Assembly: GCA_964625745.1 (NCBI GenBank)
Contig: CAZVCJ010000008.1
Location: 1 to 51,721, forward strand
Length of the DNA: 51,721 bases
From: CAZVCJ01 sp964625745
GTDB taxonomy: Bacteria > Chloroflexota > Anaerolineae > VGOG01
Direction of reading: 5' to 3'
Part shown: positions 46,850 through 51,721 of the stretch, piece by piece
Numbering within the stretch: the first letter of the stretch is position 1
How the letters are laid out: the number at the start of each line of letters is the position of its first letter
Notes under the pieces: generated by a model
Database searches by the model: none
Told to the model about the DNA's origin: nothing
What the model saw: only the letters and a program-made list of their open reading frames with translations
Program-made: the position numbers and the translations under genes

Positions 46850-46908
46850 AACGAGTCAACGAGTAATGAGGAACGAGGGTTTACTCGTCACTCATTACTC
46901 ATTGCCTC
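46850..46908. repeat. GAGTAATGAGGAACGAG-type inverted repeat
   Basis: ACGAGTCAACGAGTAATGAG-like units face ACTCGTCACTCATTACTCATT-like units between wzz copy 1 and the glycosyltransferase gene. A similar element is at 25013-25050. Confidence 0.75.
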
Positions 46909-48011
46909 ACTGCTAGTCTCCGATGCTCAGCATACTTCTGTTCGATAAACTCGCTAAGCCGCTCCTTGAAGACCCGCCTGTCAAATCGCTCGGCGTGGCG
47001 GCGGATGACGGCTGGATCGTAGCTGGTCTCGTCGAATTCTTTGATCGCTTCGATCAGGGCCTCAGGCGTCTGATCGTGGAAGAAGGCTCCTGTCACTCCT
47101 TCCATCACCGTGTCCAGGGCGCCACCGGCGGCGTAGGCAATGACTGGCCGCCCCGCCGCCTGGGCCTCCACAGGGGCGATGCAGAAATCCTCCTGGCCGG
47201 GCAAGATGAAAGCCCGACAGCGGGCGAAATAGTCGCCAATCTTCTCGTCGGGTACGCGACCCAGGAATTCGATGTTGGATTCGGCCAAAGCCTGCAGGCT
47301 ATCCCGATCCCTTCCATCCCCGACGATCACCAGAGGCAAACCCAGTTCATTGAAAGCCCGCACCGCCAGGTCAATGCGCTTATAGGGAATAAGGCGGGAG
47401 ACGATGAGAAAATAATCATCGTGGGAGTCGCTCGGAGCGAACTTGGTTGTATCTACCGGGGGATGGATGACCACGGAATCGCGGCGGTAGTATTTAGCGA
47501 TGCGCCGCTGGACCGTGCGTGAAATGGCGACGAAGTGGTCTACCCGATCGGCCGCGGCCCGGTCCCAAAGCCGCAGGTAGCTCAAGAAAGGGGGCAGTGC
47601 CAGGCGAGCTAGTCCCGCTGCTACCCCCTCGCGTTGGACGTATTCGTGATAGTTCCACAGAAAGCGGGTGGGGGTCAGGCAATAGCAGATGTGCAGGGTA
47701 TTGGGCGTGGTGATAACACCGTGGCAGAAGCCACTCTTGTTACTGATGACCAGGTCATAGCCCGTGAAATCGAAGCTCTCGAAGGCGAGGGGGTACAGAG
47801 GGAGAAAGGGCTGGTGGTATCTTTTGACCAGGGGCAACCCGTCCATGAACGAGGTTCGGATGTCCCAGGCGCGGTATTCCTCGGGCATGACTTGAGGCCA
47901 ATACATAGCAGTGTATATTGGGGCCTGGGGATACATCTCCGCCAGCGCCTCCAAAACCACCTCCGCTCCTCCCATTTGATTGAGCCAATCGTGCACAATG
48001 GCCACTTTCAA
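46899..48011 (-). CDS. GT4-family glycosyltransferase
   Basis: The 370-aa protein has the GT-B pattern: KVAIVHDWLNQMGGAEVVLE with the acceptor-side Gly-rich loop, FLIVSRLIPYKRIDLAVRAF, LVIVGDGRDRDSLQ and EDFCIAPVEAQAAGRPVIAY (the EX7E-type nucleotide-sugar site). TTG 48011 is chosen because AGAAGG precedes it and the protein then begins in the conserved first strand. It is the first gene of the polysaccharide operon. Confidence 0.9.
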   Translation of the reverse strand: MKVAIVHDWLNQMGGAEVVLEALAEMYPQAPIYTAMYWPQVMPEEYRAWDIRTSFMDGLPLVKRYHQPFLPLYPLAFESFDFTGYDLVISNKSGFCHGVITTPNTLHICYCLTPTRFLWNYHEYVQREGVAAGLARLALPPFLSYLRLWDRAAADRVDHFVAISRTVQRRIAKYYRRDSVVIHPPVDTTKFAPSDSHDDYFLIVSRLIPYKRIDLAVRAFNELGLPLVIVGDGRDRDSLQALAESNIEFLGRVPDEKIGDYFARCRAFILPGQEDFCIAPVEAQAAGRPVIAYAAGGALDTVMEGVTGAFFHDQTPEALIEAIKEFDETSYDPAVIRRHAERFDRRVFKERLSEFIEQKYAEHRRLAVRQ

Positions 48012-48090
48012 ATCCGACCTTCTCCCACTCTCATGTCGGCATAAGTATACCAGAAATGACGGAAATAAACAAGGGAAAACACATCTGCAT

Positions 48091-48119
48091 TTGACAAGTC
48101 CACAGAGGCGTGATACAAT
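48091..48119 (+). promoter_or_regulatory. Promoter of the LysM-like secreted protein gene
   Basis: TTGACA (48091-48096), 17 bases, TACAAT (48114-48119), about 90 bases before the ATG. Confidence 0.8.
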
Positions 48120-48206
48120 GCAAAAGGCTTTGAGACCTCTGGCTGACATTTTAACCTCGACCCTTGCCAAGGGTCCGACCAAATCACAAGAGAGGAGGTG
48201 AAAATA

Positions 48207-48626
48207 ATGGGCAAAAGAAAACTGAGACTGGTGGTGATAGCCTTCGTGCTTGCTGTCATGATGACGCTGGCTCTAGCCCCGGTGGCTTCGGCTGGACCAC
48301 CGGCCGGAGGGCATTGGTACCAGGTAGTGCCTGGGGATACCTGGTACGCGGTCTCCCGCAAGACGGGCGTCAGCTACTCTACACTGTGGAACGCCAACCC
48401 GGCTCACCACCATTGGAACAACTGGCTGTACGTCAGCGATTGGCTGTGGATTCCGTACTCTCCTGGGCCATCAGGTTATTGGTATCAGGTACAGCCTGGA
48501 GATACCTGGTACGGGCTCGCCCGGAGAACGGGACTTAGCTGGTGGACACTGTGGAACGCAAACCCGGCTCACCACCACTGGAACAAATGGCTGTACGTCA
48601 GCGATTGGCTGTGGATTTCCAACTGA
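48207..48626 (+). CDS. Secreted Trp/His-rich protein with two LysM-like repeats
   Basis: The 139-aa protein has a signal peptide (LRLVVIAFVLAVMMTLALAP, then VASA) and two repeats, each starting WYQVVPGDTWYAVSRKTG or WYQVQPGDTWYGLARRTG and ending LWNANPAHHHWN plus WLYVSDWLWI. The first half of each is LysM-like. The Trp and His content of the second half is unusual and suggests aromatic sugar stacking or metal binding. The two DNA repeats (about 48375-48453 and 48535-48613) are nearly identical, a recent duplication. AGGAGGTGA precedes ATG 48207. Confidence 0.8.
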   Translation: MGKRKLRLVVIAFVLAVMMTLALAPVASAGPPAGGHWYQVVPGDTWYAVSRKTGVSYSTLWNANPAHHHWNNWLYVSDWLWIPYSPGPSGYWYQVQPGDTWYGLARRTGLSWWTLWNANPAHHHWNKWLYVSDWLWISN

Positions 48627-48725
48627 GAGAATCCTCTACCTGGGCAGTACTGCCAGCCTTGACCATATCTACGTCAGCCAGAGGTCTGCTATTTTGTCTA
48701 GCCAGACAGGAGAGAGGCACAAGCA

Positions 48726-48751
48726 AAAGCCAGGGCATTGGCCCTGGCTTT
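48726..48751. terminator. Hairpin between convergent genes
   Basis: AAAGCCAGGGC pairs perfectly with GCCCTGGCTTT over the loop ATTG. The A-rich and T-rich ends allow it to stop transcription from both sides: the LysM-like gene and the M42 peptidase gene. Confidence 0.85.
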
Positions 48752-48771
48752 GTCTCGTTTCCAGGCTTTAT

Positions 48772-49773
48772 TCAGCCCAGTTCGATGGGCTTGGAGAGCA
48801 AAGCGACAAACAGCTTGACAGCGTTGAGCACGTCGTTGTGATCAACCATCTCCGAGGGCGTGTGCACGTAGCGGCAGGGGATGGAGAGGCAGCCCGCCGG
48901 CACGCCCTCCCTCGAGACCTGGATGGCCCTGGCATCGGTGGTTCCCCCTGCCAGGACCTCCAATTGGTAGGGGATTCCAAGCTCCTCGGCGGTCTCGACC
49001 AGCAAGTCTTTGACTGCTGGATGAGCCAGCATCCCCCCATCTTTGACCTTGACGGCCGGCCCCTCGCCCAAAGAGACGGCCATGATGCGAGCTTCCGGTG
49101 TATCGCCAGTGCCCGTCACATCAACGGAGATGCCCAGGTCGGGATGGATGCCGTAAGCTGAGGTGGTGGCTCCCCGCAGCCCCACCTCCTCCTGCACGCT
49201 GAAGACGAAGTAGACGTCGTGGGGTGAGGTCTCGAGGTCGCACATAACCTGCATCAGGACGGCGCAGCCGATGCGGTCGTCGAGGCTCTTGGCCATGAGG
49301 CGATCACCCTGGGCAGTGAAAGGTCGCTGGAAACCGGCGATATCTCCCACGCCCACTGGCGCCGACTCCTTGTCCTTAGCCCCGACATCCAGATAGAGCT
49401 TGTCAAAGCCAGGTATCTTTTCACTCTCAGGGGGCTCTCGCTTCTCCAGGCCAAAGGTGCCCACCGTACCATTGGCAAAGACGGCCCGTCCGCCCAGCAA
49501 AGCGAGGGGGTGCACCCCGCCCACAGGGGCAAAGCGGAGAAAGCCCTTCTCGTCCACGTGGGTGACGATGATGCCGATCTCGTCCATGTGGGCGGCCAAC
49601 ATCACTTTCAGTCCATCGCCGCTGCCGCGCTTGAGGGCGATGAGGTTGCCCATGTTATCAGCCCGCACCTCATCGGCCAGTCCCTCGATTTCCCCTTTGA
49701 TCACTTCCCTGATTTGTTCCTCGCGCCCCGAAGGGCCGTAGGTCTCGGTTAGTTTCTTGATCAGCTCTTCCAT
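48772..49773 (-). CDS. M42-family aminopeptidase (copy 1)
   Basis: The 333-aa protein has the M42 metal and catalytic residues: AAHMDEIGIIVTHVDEKGF (His, Asp), KSLDDRIGCAVL, FSVQEEVGLRGATTSAYG (catalytic Glu-Glu), ISVDVTGTGDTPE and a late His in PCRYVHTPSEM. These dodecameric enzymes trim peptides. A second member is encoded at the right end; the two differ in the active-site region, so they may prefer different residues. Confidence 0.93.
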   Translation of the reverse strand: MEELIKKLTETYGPSGREEQIREVIKGEIEGLADEVRADNMGNLIALKRGSGDGLKVMLAAHMDEIGIIVTHVDEKGFLRFAPVGGVHPLALLGGRAVFANGTVGTFGLEKREPPESEKIPGFDKLYLDVGAKDKESAPVGVGDIAGFQRPFTAQGDRLMAKSLDDRIGCAVLMQVMCDLETSPHDVYFVFSVQEEVGLRGATTSAYGIHPDLGISVDVTGTGDTPEARIMAVSLGEGPAVKVKDGGMLAHPAVKDLLVETAEELGIPYQLEVLAGGTTDARAIQVSREGVPAGCLSIPCRYVHTPSEMVDHNDVLNAVKLFVALLSKPIELG

Positions 49774-49813
49774 GCGATAACGCCTCCTTGACAGCTTGTA
49801 AAGATGCCGCGAT

Positions 49814-50632
49814 CTATTGAGATTCGAATATGCTCAGTTGTTGTAACCCTCCAGGGGCGTCTGGACTGATCTTACGCGGCACCAATTTCTGTCCATCAAG
49901 ACCGCCCATACGGTTGATATTTTCGATGACAGTCGGCAAGCAGTATTCAGTCATTTCTTCCCGGATATGATGGGTGTTGAAGCGCAGGACCTTCCAGCCC
50001 ACCGTTGCCAAGTCATTATCCCGCAGGTTGTCCAGAGGGATGCGCTCCGGGTCGGCGTGCCAGGTGTCGCCGTCGGTCTCCACGTCAATTTGACCCAATG
50101 CGCAGTAAACGGCGAAATCAAGAGCATAGGTGTGTTCCTTCACTCGCACAAATTCCTGCCGCTCCGCGCTGATTTCCAGCCGCTTGAATTCGGCCCACAG
50201 ACTATCTTCCAGGGGGCTCTCGTCGTACAAATCGTTGATTCCCGCAGCATTTACGAACTTCTGCCAGGTGGTTGGGATAAAGACGATGCGTCGCCATCGC
50301 CGACTAAGAATGGGTTGGGGCAGCCGCTTCAGCGGCGATAACAGCAGTTGGTAGTAGCGTCGTTGTCCCCTCTCATCGTGGGGTTGATCGGGGAAGAGCT
50401 GCCAGCGGAAGACTTTGTGAATGTTGAGGACGCGCGCATAGTAGTTCACCGCGTAGGCTTCGCTGCCGAAGACTTTGGTCTGGTAAAAAGCCAGCCACTG
50501 TGGCGGCCAGCGCTCTTTGAGCAGGTTTTCCACACTGCGCACCGGGATGCGGTACCAGTGTTGGTCGCGAGCGATGATGAAGTCCAAGGGGTTATTCATG
50601 ATGGCAACCAGTACCTCGCCTCGTTTATCCAT
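49814..50632 (-). CDS. Unknown protein with DUF559/Vsr-like endonuclease-fold C-terminus
   Basis: The 272-aa protein ends in a segment with the DUF559 pattern: LDFAVYCALGQIDVETDGDT, WHADPERIPLDNLRDNDLA and VGWKVLRFNTHHI (Asp, Glu and His/Arg of a PD-(D/E)XK-like fold, about residues 160-220). The N-terminal 150 residues (MNNPLDFIIARDQHWYRIPV) are not recognised. The ATG at 50632 is chosen because the frame before it lacks a start site, but this is weak. It lies between two M42 genes. Confidence 0.65.
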   Translation of the reverse strand: MDKRGEVLVAIMNNPLDFIIARDQHWYRIPVRSVENLLKERWPPQWLAFYQTKVFGSEAYAVNYYARVLNIHKVFRWQLFPDQPHDERGQRRYYQLLLSPLKRLPQPILSRRWRRIVFIPTTWQKFVNAAGINDLYDESPLEDSLWAEFKRLEISAERQEFVRVKEHTYALDFAVYCALGQIDVETDGDTWHADPERIPLDNLRDNDLATVGWKVLRFNTHHIREEMTEYCLPTVIENINRMGGLDGQKLVPRKISPDAPGGLQQLSIFESQ

Positions 50633-50713
50633 CACACCCAACGCTCCGCGCAAAACTTACTCCGCCCCCAATTTTCGGTGGCCTCCCTCTTCAGCGTTGT
50701 CGACTTGACTGTA

Positions 50714-51721
50714 TCAGAGCCTTAACCTGGCCAAAGCTTCCTTCATCAACCGCACAGCATTCTCAAAATCCTCCAGACTCAGCAGGCAGACAGGCGAGTG
50801 GATGTAGCGGCAGGGCACGGCTACGGTGGCTGAGGGCACGCCCCCTTTTGCCAGGTGAATGGCTCCGGCATCGGTTCCGCCCACGCCGGGTTGCTTGAAC
50901 TGGTAGGGGATGCCTACTTCCTCGGCTGTCTCCACCAGCAGCTTGACCAAACCTCTATCGGCGATGAAGGAGCGGTCCATGATGGTGATGGCTGGGCCGG
51001 CACCCAACTCGGTGGAGGGGCTCACGTCCTTCTTCTTGGGCATGTCGTCACAGATGGTGCCCTCCAGAACGAAGGCCGCGTCTGGCTCGACGGCGTAGGC
51101 CGCCACCTGCGCCCCCCTGAGGCCGACCTCTTCCTGGACGGTGAAAACCGGATACAGGTCGAAAGGGTAGCGCTGTTTCAATACCTCGATCAGCACCGCG
51201 CAGCCAGCCCGGTCATCGAAAGCCTTGCCCTTGACCGTGCGCAGGCCGTCCTCGGTCAATTGGCTGAAGCTGGTAGCGAAGACAGCGTAGTCGCCTATTT
51301 TGACCGCTCTCTCCGCCTCCTCCTTGCTCTTGGCCCCGATGTCTATGGTCATCTGGTCCACCTTGACCACCTGGCGGCGCTCCTCCTCTTTCAGAAGGTG
51401 TACAGGTTTGACGCCGATGACGCCGGGCAGCCGACCCTGGCCGATGAGCACGACCTTGGACAGCAAGATGCGGTCATCAATTCCACCCACTGGCCGGAAG
51501 CGGAGGGCACCGGTCTCTTCATCAATGTGGGTTATCATCAATCCGACCTCGTCCGTATGAGCTGCCACCATCACCTTGAGCTTGGACTCCCCCGTCCCCC
51601 GCTTCAGGGCGATGAGGTTGCCCATGCTGTCCACGCGATACTCGTCCACGTGGTCTTTGATGGCCTCGATGATGATTCCGCGGACCTCGTCCTCGCAGCC
51701 CGACACTCCAAAAGCCTCAGA
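50714..51721 (-). CDS. M42-family aminopeptidase (copy 2), cut by the window end
   Basis: The frame is open to the right edge; residues SEAFGVSGCEDEVRGIIIEA show that the normal N-terminus lies outside. M42 motifs: AAHTDEVGLMITHIDEETG, DDRAGCAVLIE, FTVQEEVGLRGAQVAAYA and VPCRYIHSP. Compared with copy 1 it has the insert GTICDDMPKKKDVSPSTEL after the metal-binding Glu. Confidence 0.93.
   Translation of the reverse strand, partial: SEAFGVSGCEDEVRGIIIEAIKDHVDEYRVDSMGNLIALKRGTGESKLKVMVAAHTDEVGLMITHIDEETGALRFRPVGGIDDRILLSKVVLIGQGRLPGVIGVKPVHLLKEEERRQVVKVDQMTIDIGAKSKEEAERAVKIGDYAVFATSFSQLTEDGLRTVKGKAFDDRAGCAVLIEVLKQRYPFDLYPVFTVQEEVGLRGAQVAAYAVEPDAAFVLEGTICDDMPKKKDVSPSTELGAGPAITIMDRSFIADRGLVKLLVETAEEVGIPYQFKQPGVGGTDAGAIHLAKGGVPSATVAVPCRYIHSPVCLLSLEDFENAVRLMKEALARLRL

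Noticed and set aside
1..51721. tRNA or rRNA genes
   Set aside because: I scanned the gaps for cloverleaf and conserved rRNA segments and saw none; short gaps are filled by repeats. A tRNA search program could still overturn this.

Overview
The window looks like a scaffold from an uncultured anaerobic bacterium, most likely a Chloroflexota (Anaerolineae-type) member. The taxonomic clues are Thr-Pro-rich stalks on surface proteins, one ending in the tail VYLPLIMK, very many short degenerate intergenic repeats, and an Hdr/Etf-rich anaerobic metabolism. This placement is inference; no rRNA or other marker gene is present. Housekeeping-type promoters (TTGnnn, exactly 17 bases, TAnnnT) can be read at eight places. 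One run of N (44989-45088) is an assembly join and not missing sequence.

Region 1 (1-2545) holds a broken transposase and a stand-alone CARF-domain protein. Region 2 (2546-14566, almost all minus strand) is a tricarboxylate/CoA-ester module: an isocitrate/isopropylmalate-type dehydrogenase, an AbrB-family membrane protein, two aconitase/isopropylmalate-isomerase pairs, an HD-domain protein, a short citryl-CoA-lyase-like protein, and alpha and beta subunits of a succinyl/citryl-CoA-synthetase-type enzyme whose beta subunit carries a C-terminal ferredoxin domain. A plus-strand toxin-antitoxin pair (6777-7504) and two tandem structured small RNA candidates (12669-13026) interrupt it.

Region 3 (14640-33441, minus strand) is an electron-bifurcation cluster: two EtfAB pairs, HdrA-type flavoproteins in four versions, HdrB, HdrC, an HdrD-like protein, MvhD, an FrhB/FdhB-like iron-sulfur protein and NuoE/NuoF. 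One HdrA is split in two: its N-terminal half is the first gene, NuoE and NuoF follow, and its C-terminal half is fused behind a NuoG-like iron-sulfur module. The likely job is to couple NADH and Etf-linked oxidations to ferredoxin and disulfide or thiol-type reductions; the partner dehydrogenase of the Etfs is not in the window. Regions 2 and 3 run in the same direction and may supply redox power and carbon flow for one pathway, possibly a reductive-TCA-like citrate cleavage route.

Region 4 (34115-39786, mostly plus strand) holds RNase Z, a free-methionine-sulfoxide reductase, a gluzincin peptidase and several small or cell-surface proteins. Two consecutive surface-protein genes each contain one in-frame TGA. 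Region 5 (39898-44411) is a LysM lipoprotein, a DNA methyltransferase/endonuclease pair and an MNT-HEPN toxin-antitoxin pair in one operon. Region 6 (44450-51721) is a polysaccharide export/assembly block (glycosyltransferase, two Wzz-like proteins, BY-kinase), a Trp/His-rich LysM-like secreted protein, two M42 aminopeptidases and a DUF559-like protein.

Across regions 2 and 3 many short palindromic or degenerate tandem repeats lie between genes and also in frame inside genes. One family, a 34-base palindrome, is linked to a RAYT (REP-associated tyrosine transposase) gene and sits in opposite orientations at the same codon position of the two aconitase-type large subunits.
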